A program made the translations under genes and the position numbers. 64,000 nt of DNA. It comes from Haloglomus salinum (lineage in GTDB: Archaea > Halobacteriota > Halobacteria > Halobacteriales > Haloarculaceae). The notes beneath the pieces were generated by a model. The model did no database searches. It was not told the origin of the DNA and saw only the letters and a program-made list of their open reading frames with translations. The DNA is taken from NCBI RefSeq assembly GCF_024298825.1, contig NZ_CP101153.1, forward strand, positions 3,410,001 through 3,474,000. The letters run 5' to 3'. This document shows, one piece after another, positions 22,591-29,646 of this stretch. Every line of letters begins with the position of its first letter. The first letter of the stretch is position 1.

Positions 22591-25134
22591 ATGGCAACGA
22601 CGGTAAGCGAATCCGACCGTCAGATCCTCCGGCAACGGCTGGCCGAAGTGGGCTCAGCGGACTCTCGGTTCATTCCGGTGGAGGATGGTAGCAAGGCGTC
22701 TAAGGTTAAACACACGGACGCACGCAACCGTGTGAGTAGTTTCGATTCAATCCAGGGGAACTATGGCGTCTATGCCGGCGGAAGCCCCGAGAACGACCGC
22801 TGGCTCATTGACGTAGACATTGACGACTATGATGACGACGCCGATGACGAAGCCCTCGAAGCGGTCAATGAGTTGCCGGAGACGCTAACGGTCAAGTCGC
22901 CACACACGGACGGCGTGACTGGCGGCCATCGGTACTACTGTCTCCCGGGAGAAGTGCCCGAGATCCTCACGTCATTAGTTGACCCGGATGACCCTACGGT
23001 TCCCGAGGCGATTGAGTCGGTGGCAGGTGCGAAAAACCCCAACATGAGCTGGGGCGAGATTCGCGTCAAGAATCAGTATGTGGTCGGCCCCGGCAGCCAA
23101 CTGGATGGCTGTGATAAGGAGTGGTGCGACGACTGCTCGAAGCCGGATGGCGGTCGGTATGAGATTGCGGACGACCGCCCGATTGCTGAAATCTCGCTCG
23201 CGGAGTTGTTCACCGTATTGCGGGCCGATGAGAGCGACGAAGAGCCGTCACAAGCGGGTGAGGTTTCCGATGTGACCGATGGCACGCCGGAGATAGATGG
23301 CGACGAGAGCCATGCGCGTGCCGTCGCAGAACACTACTCCAACATCAGGCGGTACCTGATGCACGGAAGCGACGACCGGAGTGAATCGGATTTCCATGTC
23401 TGCTGCCGAATGATTGAGCATGGCGTGGATGAGTCCGAAGCCTACCGACTGCTGGCGAATAACTCTCAATCGAAGGTAGACACGAACGACGGAGCCGATG
23501 ACTATTGGCGTCGGACATGGCAGAAGGCTAAACGAAAGGTTGGGAGTGACGAGAACACGGAAACGCTTCCGCAACGGCGTGCGGACGGTGATATGCGGGC
23601 CTCCAACCCCACCCCTGGCGGCGATAGAGGAGAGGAGTCAACTGATTCGCTTTCGCTCTCGCCAAGTGGCGTTATTCAGGCGGCATTAGCCGACCCGCAT
23701 GGCCGATTAGAACGCGCTGATGACCCGAAAGATAACCCGACTGTCCATGACTTGCGAAAGTCCGAGGCTGCAACCTACGTATGGCAGGTGATGAATACTG
23801 TCGGCCGCGATGACGTGAGAGCTGTAAAAGACAACCAAGGGGCTACAACCGAACTTCGTGGGTATAACGACGGAATTTGGCGAAAGAATGGGGAGCAAAA
23901 ATTACGTGAATACAGTCGGCAGGCGCTTCAGTCGGCACACTCCTCGAATATAGTAGGTGAGTTAGAAGAGGAAGTGCGATCCCGTGAACGAACGCAAGTC
24001 CGGCGAGAGGCATTAGGAGCGCCTGACGGGACGGTTGCGGTTGCGAATGGCTTACTTCACCTGCTCGAACGTGATGGGCCGCAACTGGAGGAACTTGAAC
24101 GGGAGCATTACGCAATTCGGCAGATAAACGCCGAATACGACCCTGACGCGCCGGCCCCGAACCTATGGCTAGACCATCTGGAACGGTGCGTCCGTGACGA
24201 ACAAGACCGAAAGCGTTTGCAGGAATATTTCGGCTATACCCTTTGGCACCACAGCCAGCCTTTTGGCAAGGCGCTATTCCTGTTAGGCCCGACTGATAGC
24301 GGGAAAGGCACCGCTATCAAAGTATTAGAGAACGTTCTCGGCACAGAGAACGTTGCACACGAAGCCTTAGGCGACTTAGTTGATGGCCGATGGGGTCCCG
24401 CAGGACTCTATGAATCAGTTGCGAACGTGCGCGACGAAGTGACCGCAGGTGCCCTCAAGAACGTCGAACGGTTCAAAGAGCTAACCGGCGGTGGTGATAC
24501 CATCACGGCAGAGTTCAAGAATCAGGATAAGTTCGAGTTCCCGGTCTACCAGAAATTCGTCTATGCCACTAACACAATTCCGACCGTCAAGAACGCCGAT
24601 AAAGCCTTCTACAATCGTTGCCTGTTCGTGAAATTCCCCAACACGATCCCTGAATCAGAGCAGGAGACGGATTATCACGACCGGCTGTTAGAGGAACGCA
24701 GCGGGATTCTCAACTGGATGCTTGACGGGTTGCGACGGTTGATGGACCAGGGCAAATTCACGGGTGAACGGACTATCACAGACAAGAAAGCAATCTGTGA
24801 TGCCTTCGGCAACGTCACGGATCGCTTCGTTCACAATTGCCTCGAAGTAGTGGATGACTCTGACGTGATTACGCACAAGAAGGATATGCTCAATCTCGCG
24901 CAGGCGTATGCCGAACAAGTTGACATGGATAGCCCCTGGGACAGTCAACAGGGGTTTACTGAGGATCTGAAGAGCTACAGCGGGATTAGCGACAAGCAAT
25001 CAAAGCGAATCACAGGCGATAACACGAGAGTCTTTAGCGGCGTTAAGCCACGGGCCGAAGCAGTTGAAGCGGCCAACGTGGATGTCCGCTACGACGACCC
25101 CCGGCAAGAATCGAATCAGGAACAGTTGGGGTAA
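22591..25134 (+). CDS. Replication protein: primase-polymerase-like N-terminus fused to D5/P4-type helicase
   Basis: An 847-aa replication initiator. Residues 1-210 look like a bifunctional primase-polymerase (AEP) domain (NYGVYAGGSPENDRWLIDVDIDDYDDD with the acidic metal residues; SPHTDGVTGGHRYYC; WGEIRVKNQYVVGPGSQ). A linker follows, then the D5_N-like region (LWLDHLERCVRDEQDRKRLQEYFGY) and a superfamily 3-type ATPase: Walker A GPTDSGKGT at 566-574 (Lys572), RDEV..., and sensor-like YATNTIPTV. This is the plasmid/provirus P4-family architecture. It should prime and unwind the element's origin, for which a candidate lies immediately downstream. Confidence 0.88.
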   Translation: MATTVSESDRQILRQRLAEVGSADSRFIPVEDGSKASKVKHTDARNRVSSFDSIQGNYGVYAGGSPENDRWLIDVDIDDYDDDADDEALEAVNELPETLTVKSPHTDGVTGGHRYYCLPGEVPEILTSLVDPDDPTVPEAIESVAGAKNPNMSWGEIRVKNQYVVGPGSQLDGCDKEWCDDCSKPDGGRYEIADDRPIAEISLAELFTVLRADESDEEPSQAGEVSDVTDGTPEIDGDESHARAVAEHYSNIRRYLMHGSDDRSESDFHVCCRMIEHGVDESEAYRLLANNSQSKVDTNDGADDYWRRTWQKAKRKVGSDENTETLPQRRADGDMRASNPTPGGDRGEESTDSLSLSPSGVIQAALADPHGRLERADDPKDNPTVHDLRKSEAATYVWQVMNTVGRDDVRAVKDNQGATTELRGYNDGIWRKNGEQKLREYSRQALQSAHSSNIVGELEEEVRSRERTQVRREALGAPDGTVAVANGLLHLLERDGPQLEELEREHYAIRQINAEYDPDAPAPNLWLDHLERCVRDEQDRKRLQEYFGYTLWHHSQPFGKALFLLGPTDSGKGTAIKVLENVLGTENVAHEALGDLVDGRWGPAGLYESVANVRDEVTAGALKNVERFKELTGGGDTITAEFKNQDKFEFPVYQKFVYATNTIPTVKNADKAFYNRCLFVKFPNTIPESEQETDYHDRLLEERSGILNWMLDGLRRLMDQGKFTGERTITDKKAICDAFGNVTDRFVHNCLEVVDDSDVITHKKDMLNLAQAYAEQVDMDSPWDSQQGFTEDLKSYSGISDKQSKRITGDNTRVFSGVKPRAEAVEAANVDVRYDDPRQESNQEQLG

Positions 25135-25155
25135 CGATGACCCTATTTGCTTAAA

Positions 25156-25287
25156 CGCCATAAACTGGCGATTCAGGCGATAAGCGTCCAAGGTAACGAC
25201 GTAACGACCTTAGTCATATCTAACGCGGGCGTGGGTATGTGCGTGCACCTGTGTAATTGGTGTCGTCAAGGCCGTTACGTCGTTACC
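25156..25287. other. Candidate replication origin
   Basis: Starts 22 bases after the primase-helicase stop. cgcca/tggcg form an inverted repeat (25156-25170). A pair of 18-base arms, 25192-25209 and 25270-25287, match at 17 of 18 positions in inverted orientation 60 bases apart, each built from two gtaacgac-like units. There is no coding signal. Position next to the initiator gene and iteron-like repeats suggest an origin. Confidence 0.5.
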
Positions 25288-25320
25288 CTGTGGATAGAGG
25301 CTTCAAAACCGGCGAAATCA

Positions 25321-25506
25321 ATGAATCTCACACTACCCGATTTGGCACCGAGCGAGCAGTTGGTGGCATCGTTCCTGATTGGCACACTTGTCCTAATTGG
25401 TGAAGCGAACGGCACGCTGGCGATAGTGATTATTGGGGTGCTGTATACGGTGGATCTCCCGTCCCTGTTGACGGTTATCTGCCGTGAGGCACGCAAAGAG
25501 GAGTAG
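25321..25506 (+). CDS. Small membrane protein of the element (61 aa)
   Basis: ATG 25321 gives MNLTLPDLAPSEQLVASFLI followed by TLVLIGEANGTLAIVIIGVLY and a short basic tail (REARKEE). Two hydrophobic segments are predicted. The upstream in-frame extension to 25147 runs through the putative origin and is rejected. Function unknown; membrane attachment of replication or superinfection control are possibilities. Confidence 0.5.
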   Translation: MNLTLPDLAPSEQLVASFLIGTLVLIGEANGTLAIVIIGVLYTVDLPSLLTVICREARKEE

Positions 25507-25569
25507 TTGATTGAGACGCCGATGACCCGGTAACCCGGCGAGGAACCTGATTGCGGCGATTGCTAACTC

Positions 25570-26088
25570 ATGAGTAGCAAAACTAAGAGCGGTAAGACCG
25601 AGCAGTACCGTATCGAGTGTAAATTATCGGCTGGCAAAGTCAAGGATCCCGTTACAGGTGAGGCCCACGAGATTGAGGGCTTCGAGGACAAGCGCGGCGG
25701 GACCATTGAGGTTGCGCGTGCGGACTCGGCCCACTACATCGTGGATACCAACAGCCGGATGAGTTTCGTTGGTGAGGCACCCACGGAGAGTGAGGTTGAA
25801 GCGGCCGAACGCGAGCGGTGCGATTGGGCCACGACGGACCTTTGCCGGGAGTTTCTGGAAAGCCGGAGTAAGCGGCCCGGGGAGTACGACATGGCCCCGG
25901 AGCGAGGCTTCGATCCTGAATCGGACCAGCCGCGAAACGACAAGAAGATTCGCGCGATGCAAGTGTACGAGGCACTCCAGGCCAACGGGTACGAGGATGA
26001 AGCCGGCTTCCTGCGGGCACTCCCCAACCTATCACTTCAGGACAAGTTTGCGAAGTTCGTCCGCGACCACAGCGAGGTGACTGTATGA
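25570..26088 (+). CDS. Element protein of unknown function (172 aa)
   Basis: A soluble, charged protein. The first ~70 residues look beta-rich (QYRIECKLSAGKVKDPVTGE; GGTIEVARADSAHYIVDTNS). The rest is helical (EAAERERCDWATTDLCREFLES; KKIRAMQVYEALQANGYEDEAGFLRAL). I do not recognise the family. It has an ATGA overlap with the next gene, so the two are probably translated together. Confidence 0.65.
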   Translation: MSSKTKSGKTEQYRIECKLSAGKVKDPVTGEAHEIEGFEDKRGGTIEVARADSAHYIVDTNSRMSFVGEAPTESEVEAAERERCDWATTDLCREFLESRSKRPGEYDMAPERGFDPESDQPRNDKKIRAMQVYEALQANGYEDEAGFLRALPNLSLQDKFAKFVRDHSEVTV

Positions 26089-26279
26089 CGGACCTTTCGG
26101 AAGCCCTCAAGAACGCGCTGGAAGAGCAAGGCCGCTTCGAGGATCTGGAGAAGGCCGAGGCTCTTGCACAGGACATTGACACGCTTCGGGACCCGCCGGA
26201 GTCACTCAAAGACGACGTGGCCGAGTTAGTCGGGGCGGACAGTTACGAGGCGGCGAAAGCGAAACTGGAGCGACTGTAA
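26085..26279 (+). CDS. Small helical element protein (64 aa)
   Basis: Starts in an ATGA overlap with the 25570 gene. The sequence (MTDLSEALKNALEEQGRFED; then LAQDIDTLRDPPESLKDDVAELVGAD) is acidic and helical throughout, without cysteines. It probably partners the preceding protein, given the coupling. Function unknown. Confidence 0.6.
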   Translation: MTDLSEALKNALEEQGRFEDLEKAEALAQDIDTLRDPPESLKDDVAELVGADSYEAAKAKLERL

Positions 26280-26290
26280 CCCACCTGCCG

Positions 26291-26404
26291 ATGACCGGGA
26301 TGGACCACCCGCGAGGTAGTAAGCTCGTTCTCACTCTTTGGCCGCAGGATTGCGACTTTCATTTTTCGTGCCCCGGCAGCCGTGTTGGCCGGGATTACGA
26401 CTAG
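26291..26404 (+). CDS. Possible small protein (37 aa)
   Basis: ATG 26291 to TAG 26404 reads MTGMDHPRGSKLVLTLWPQD and continues CDFHFSCPGSRVGRDYD. It fills an otherwise empty gap in the gene train, but there is no overlap or strong start signal to prove it. Confidence 0.3.
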   Translation: MTGMDHPRGSKLVLTLWPQDCDFHFSCPGSRVGRDYD

Positions 26405-26441
26405 GCGAGAAGCCGTAACTAAGCAACAGGCAATTTGCACA

Positions 26442-26516
26442 ATGCGTAACGATTCAAGCACTAAGACGGTTGCAGAGCATAGTTTGAGTGATTCACCCCT
26501 GGGGGTGTGGGCATGA
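26442..26516 (+). CDS. Possible 24-aa leader peptide
   Basis: ATG 26442 to TGA 26516 reads MRNDSSTKTVAEHSLSDSPL then GVWA. Its stop overlaps the next ATG as ATGA, the same coupling seen elsewhere in this gene train, which supports translation. Too short for homology. Confidence 0.4.
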   Translation: MRNDSSTKTVAEHSLSDSPLGVWA

Positions 26517-26782
26517 GTGCGGACAACGCGAGCGCAGGCGGGGGAGCCGAGTTACCCGACCGTGACGAGATCCTATCGCTGTTGGAGGATGGGATTCGAG
26601 AAGCCCACCGGAAGGTGCAAGAGGGCAGAGTGTACGATGCCGAGAATGAGAAAGTCCGAATCAAGTGGATTCGGGCATTGGCCTATGCAGCTAACGTGCA
26701 TCGGCAGTTACAGAATGACCGGGACTTAGAGGAGTTATCCGAGCGACTTGAGGCTCTTGAGGAGGATCCCGATGCCCCGTAA
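26513..26782 (+). CDS. Small helical element protein (89 aa)
   Basis: ATG 26513 is used because it overlaps the stop of the 24-codon frame; the in-frame start at 26507 is less likely. Residues about 15-80 are one charged helical region (EILSLLEDGIREAHRKVQEG; VRIKWIRALAYAANVHRQL; LEELSERLEALEED), likely a helical bundle or coiled coil. It is reminiscent of small haloarchaeal element proteins of unknown function. Confidence 0.65.
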   Translation: MSADNASAGGGAELPDRDEILSLLEDGIREAHRKVQEGRVYDAENEKVRIKWIRALAYAANVHRQLQNDRDLEELSERLEALEEDPDAP

Positions 26783-26948
26783 GTCAAAGCGAGAGATAGC
26801 GACGGAGATTGAAGAGCGAACCGAGAGTCAAGCCGTACCCGATAGTGTGGGTGCGATTGAGCAGTATTTCTCGGATGAGTACCCGGACCCGCCCCAGGAT
26901 GAGTTGGGGGACGCATGGCGTGACGCTCTCGCGCCGGATGAGTCATGA
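26772..26948 (+). CDS. Small acidic protein, RKSKREIA paralogue 1 (58 aa)
   Basis: Starts MPRKSKREIATEIEERTESQ, overlapping the previous gene by 11 bases, and continues as an acidic tail (IEQYFSDEYPDPPQDELGD). The first 12 residues nearly match those of the next gene (TRKSKREIAEEV). It looks like a basic anchor helix with a diverged tail. Function unknown. Confidence 0.6.
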   Translation: MPRKSKREIATEIEERTESQAVPDSVGAIEQYFSDEYPDPPQDELGDAWRDALAPDES

Positions 26949-27160
26949 CCCGCAAGTCCAAACGCGAGATAGCCGAAGAGGTTGATGAGTTAGAAGAGAC
27001 GTATACAGGGGAGTATCCGGAGGTAGAGACGTTAGCTGGGTTCTTAACACCGAATTGGTCGGCAGTTGACGAAGAGCGGAATCTATACGAAAACGAAGCG
27101 GGCGAGATTCATCGGATTCCGCAAGTGTTCATTGACGACTTGACGGCGAAAGAGGATTAG
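26945..27160 (+). CDS. Small acidic protein, RKSKREIA paralogue 2 (71 aa)
   Basis: Coupled by ATGA to paralogue 1 and sharing its opening RKSKREIA. The rest differs (YPEVETLAGFLTPNWSAVDE, then ENEAGEIHRIPQVFIDDLT). Tandem duplication followed by divergence of the C-terminus is the simplest reading. Function unknown. Confidence 0.6.
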   Translation: MTRKSKREIAEEVDELEETYTGEYPEVETLAGFLTPNWSAVDEERNLYENEAGEIHRIPQVFIDDLTAKED

Positions 27161-27198
27161 TCCGATTCGGCTCTCCTGCCGTCACTGATTTCCGCCAT

Positions 27199-27235
27199 AG
27201 CAAACCTTTGCTACAAAGCAAAGTATTAACTTTGC
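27199..27235 (+). promoter_or_regulatory. Operator/promoter of the integration module
   Basis: AGCAAA/TTTGCT (27199-27212) is a palindrome around CC. GCAAAG 27218-27223 and CTTTGC 27230-27235 form a second palindrome around tattaa, a TATA-like core. Half-sites therefore occur four times in 37 bases. It precedes the first gene of the integrase operon (27300), so it should control integration and excision. Confidence 0.6.
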
Positions 27236-27299
27236 ATAGGAGCCAATGTAGAAGTGGATGCCCAGGGCACCAACTCGCGTGGGACAATACCGCGCGATT

Positions 27300-27485
27300 A
27301 TGACGACGGCAGATCGTGACCGAATCTCCGGCGAGGAGGAAGTATCCGACTCAAAACGGTATCAGACCGTCCACCGGGTACGGAGCCGGATTGCTGAATT
27401 AGAAACAGATGTGGAGGTGCTTGAGGAGCATCATCCAGAGCTGTTAGAGGAATTGAGAGAAGTGGTTTGTAATGAGTACGAATAG
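27300..27485 (+). CDS. Small protein at the head of the integration module (61 aa)
   Basis: ATG 27300 (MTTADRDRISGEEEVSDSKR) is preferred over the in-frame start at 27258, which lies closer to the operator. The rest is a single predicted helix (VHRVRSRIAELETDVEVLEE), probably a short coiled coil. It overlaps the next gene by 14 bases. Position first in the integrase operon suggests an accessory role. No family recognised. Confidence 0.55.
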   Translation: MTTADRDRISGEEEVSDSKRYQTVHRVRSRIAELETDVEVLEEHHPELLEELREVVCNEYE

Positions 27486-27909
27486 GCAACACGTAGCGAC
27501 GTATCTCACGGAGCAACAGCATCAACAGTGGAAGCGTCGGGCCGAGGCTATGGACATGAGCCTAAGCGAATACATCCAGGCCATGACCGAAGCCGGTCAC
27601 AAGAAATTCGAGGCAACGGTGGACCGTGACGAATCCGCCGATGAATTGCGGCAACAGCGGAACGATCTGAAAGAGGAGTTATCCCATGCACGGGACCGGA
27701 TTGAGTCCCTGGAAGAGCAGCTATATCAATCCGAACGCCGGGAGATTGTGGACTATATTGAAGCCAACCCCGGCGCGGATATTGATGCTGTAATCCGCCA
27801 TGTGATTGATACGGTGCCAGGGAGAGTCAACCAGCACATTGAGGAGTTGGAAGGCACCGAGATAGCCGTTCGTGACGGTGGGTTCCACCCGATTGAGGGA
27901 GAATCATGA
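27472..27909 (+). CDS. RHH / coiled-coil / winged-helix DNA-binding protein (145 aa)
   Basis: Three parts are visible. Residues 1-45 (HVATYLTEQQHQQWKRRAEAMDMSLSEYIQAMTEAG) fit a ribbon-helix-helix. Residues 55-95 are a coiled coil (ELRQQRNDLKEELSHARDRIESLEEQL). Residues 95-145 resemble a winged helix (EIVDYIEANPGADIDAVIRHV...EELEGTEIAVRDGGFHP). Overlap with the following gene (ATGA) and closeness to the integrase suggest a recombination directionality factor or module regulator. Confidence 0.65.
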   Translation: MSTNRQHVATYLTEQQHQQWKRRAEAMDMSLSEYIQAMTEAGHKKFEATVDRDESADELRQQRNDLKEELSHARDRIESLEEQLYQSERREIVDYIEANPGADIDAVIRHVIDTVPGRVNQHIEELEGTEIAVRDGGFHPIEGES

Positions 27910-28400
27910 GCCGTGGCTTGTCGGCTAACCCGAACGACCGGATGGGGGTATTCAAATCACTATCCGAAGTGCCCCAGCGATACCGTCTTGAGCAGAGTGC
28001 AACGGCCTTTGACGGGCGGGATGCATGGCAAGAGTATCTGGATGCCTCGCTGTATGAACGCTATCCAGATGCCTCACAGCAATTCTATGAGGGCGTAGAC
28101 CGGGCGGGCCGGCGGTGGAAGGAATACATGGATTCACGGGGGCGACACCATGCCCTCGCAACGCCGGCCGACGTAGAACAGTGGTGTGAGGATCTTCACT
28201 CCAATGCGTCACTGCATACGGTGTGCCATGAGTATTGGATTCGCATTGAGGGCTTCTATACCTGGATGCAGGGCCACACCGACTATCCGCACGTTTACCA
28301 CCCGTTCTGGATGGCCGTGACGGAGTATCCCCTCTCCCGAGAGATTTGGAATATGAAACTGTCCGGCGGCAACCGAAAAGGAGGGACATGGGATGAGTGA
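27906..28400 (+). CDS. Stand-alone core-binding-domain protein, paralogue of the integrase N-terminus (164 aa)
   Basis: The region WKEYMDSRGRHHALATPADVEQW...YTWMQGHTDYPHVYHPF lines up with WEQHMDRMGRHPACPNESHVKQF...YEYWQADPTFPHPEDYNPV of the next gene. Thus it looks like a SAM-like core-binding domain of a tyrosine recombinase without any catalytic domain: no RxxE, HxxR or nucleophile Tyr region follows. It overlaps the integrase by 8 bases. It may bind att DNA or form mixed complexes with the integrase. From memory, the SNJ2-type integrases also need small linked proteins, which fits. Confidence 0.65.
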   Translation: MSRGLSANPNDRMGVFKSLSEVPQRYRLEQSATAFDGRDAWQEYLDASLYERYPDASQQFYEGVDRAGRRWKEYMDSRGRHHALATPADVEQWCEDLHSNASLHTVCHEYWIRIEGFYTWMQGHTDYPHVYHPFWMAVTEYPLSREIWNMKLSGGNRKGGTWDE

Positions 28401-29505
28401 GACACCCAGCGATACCGATGCACAGCGGGAAGCGTTAGCAGCCGCGTTCGGGCAAGAGACGGACCCACTTGCCGAATACGCCGGCACCTTCGAGCGGATG
28501 GATATTGACCCGTTCGAGATCTTCATTGACGAAGTAATCCGCACGCGAGATATTGCGGATAACACGCTGGCCCACTACGAAGCCATGTTTCGGCATTGGG
28601 AGCAGCACATGGACCGAATGGGTCGGCATCCGGCGTGCCCGAATGAGTCTCACGTCAAGCAATTCGCTCGGTATGAGCTAGAGGAGAAAGACAACCACCC
28701 TGATACCGTCAAGGAGAAACTTCGGAAGTTGGCCTCTGTCTATGAGTATTGGCAGGCCGACCCGACGTTTCCCCACCCGGAGGATTACAACCCGGTGGAG
28801 TTGGCCCGGTCAAAGACCAACTTCGAGGCTCCCAAAGAGAAAGAAGTGCGCCGGATTCCGCGTGAGGAGTTGCGAGAGGTCATCCAGGGTGTGACCCACG
28901 TTCGGGACCGGGCGATTATCGTTCTGCAACTCAAGCTGGGGCTTCGGGCATCCGAGTTGGCTAACATACGGCTTTCAGAAATCGCTCTCGGCAACAGTGA
29001 GGCCAACGACCACTATACGGAGTTAGGTACGCACCGGATGCTCGAAGGCCGTCAGAACGTTGTGTATATCCCGTGCGACCGTGAGGGCAACAAGTCGCGC
29101 CGGCCGCGCGTTCTCCCGCTGGATGACGAAACCCGGCGGGTGCTGCTCCGGTATTTACTGATTCGGCCGGATACGGGAGCGGCCAATCTGTTCCTCTCGA
29201 AAGACCACAACGAACCGATGGGGAAGAAGGCCGTCAACCGGGTTTGGAAACAAGCCTTCCACCCGGAGTATGCAGAGACGGAGCAGTATCGCTCGGTCAC
29301 AAGCCACTATGGCCGGCACTACTTCACCACTTTCTGGACGGTCGAAGAGGAGGCCAACCGGGAGTTGGTGAAGTATATGCGCGGGGACACAACCTCACGG
29401 AAGGCCGACGACGGCCCGCCGGGTGCGATTGAGACGTATATTCACACCTACTTCGAGGATATTGAGGATCTGTATCGGGAGAATATCTTCAAGTTGCGGG
29501 TGTGA
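28393..29505 (+). CDS. int: Tyrosine recombinase (integrase) of the element
   Basis: A 370-aa site-specific recombinase. The N-terminal core-binding domain spans about 50-150 (TLAHYEAMFRHWEQHMDRMG...YEYWQADPTFPH). In the catalytic domain, Arg185 sits in LGLRASELANIRL, His305 and Arg308 in SHYGRHYF, and the nucleophile is probably Tyr349 in IETYIHTYF (Tyr353 is an alternative). A basic RRPRVLPLD segment supplies the beta-hairpin. It is the last rightward gene, 184 bases from attR. It most resembles haloarchaeal plasmid/pleolipovirus integrases. It should cut within tgttccag to integrate into the PLD gene. Confidence 0.9.
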   Translation: MSETPSDTDAQREALAAAFGQETDPLAEYAGTFERMDIDPFEIFIDEVIRTRDIADNTLAHYEAMFRHWEQHMDRMGRHPACPNESHVKQFARYELEEKDNHPDTVKEKLRKLASVYEYWQADPTFPHPEDYNPVELARSKTNFEAPKEKEVRRIPREELREVIQGVTHVRDRAIIVLQLKLGLRASELANIRLSEIALGNSEANDHYTELGTHRMLEGRQNVVYIPCDREGNKSRRPRVLPLDDETRRVLLRYLLIRPDTGAANLFLSKDHNEPMGKKAVNRVWKQAFHPEYAETEQYRSVTSHYGRHYFTTFWTVEEEANRELVKYMRGDTTSRKADDGPPGAIETYIHTYFEDIEDLYRENIFKLRV

Positions 29506-29508
29506 CGC

Positions 29509-29646
29509 TTACGATTCCAGCATATCGTGGGCGTCTTGATAGTGCCTGATTACGGCATCGGCAACGGTTTCGTCCGATTCTATGTCCACCACTTCCCCAC
29601 ACTCATTGCAGGGAAACTCGGTGTAACTCATGTCGGGTTCGGCCAT
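29509..29646 (-). CDS. Small C2H2-like zinc-finger protein at the right end (45 aa)
   Basis: Minus-strand ATG at 29646 reads MAEPDMSYTEFPCNECGEVV, then DIESDETVADAVIRHYQDAH and DMLES. The CxxC and HxxxxxH pair, with about 17 residues between, make a zinc finger. It faces the integrase, ends 3 bases beyond its stop, and its start is only about 40 bases from attR. A directionality or DNA-bending factor is possible. The PLD reading frame overlaps it at 29603-29646. Confidence 0.6.
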   Translation of the reverse strand: MAEPDMSYTEFPCNECGEVVDIESDETVADAVIRHYQDAHDMLES

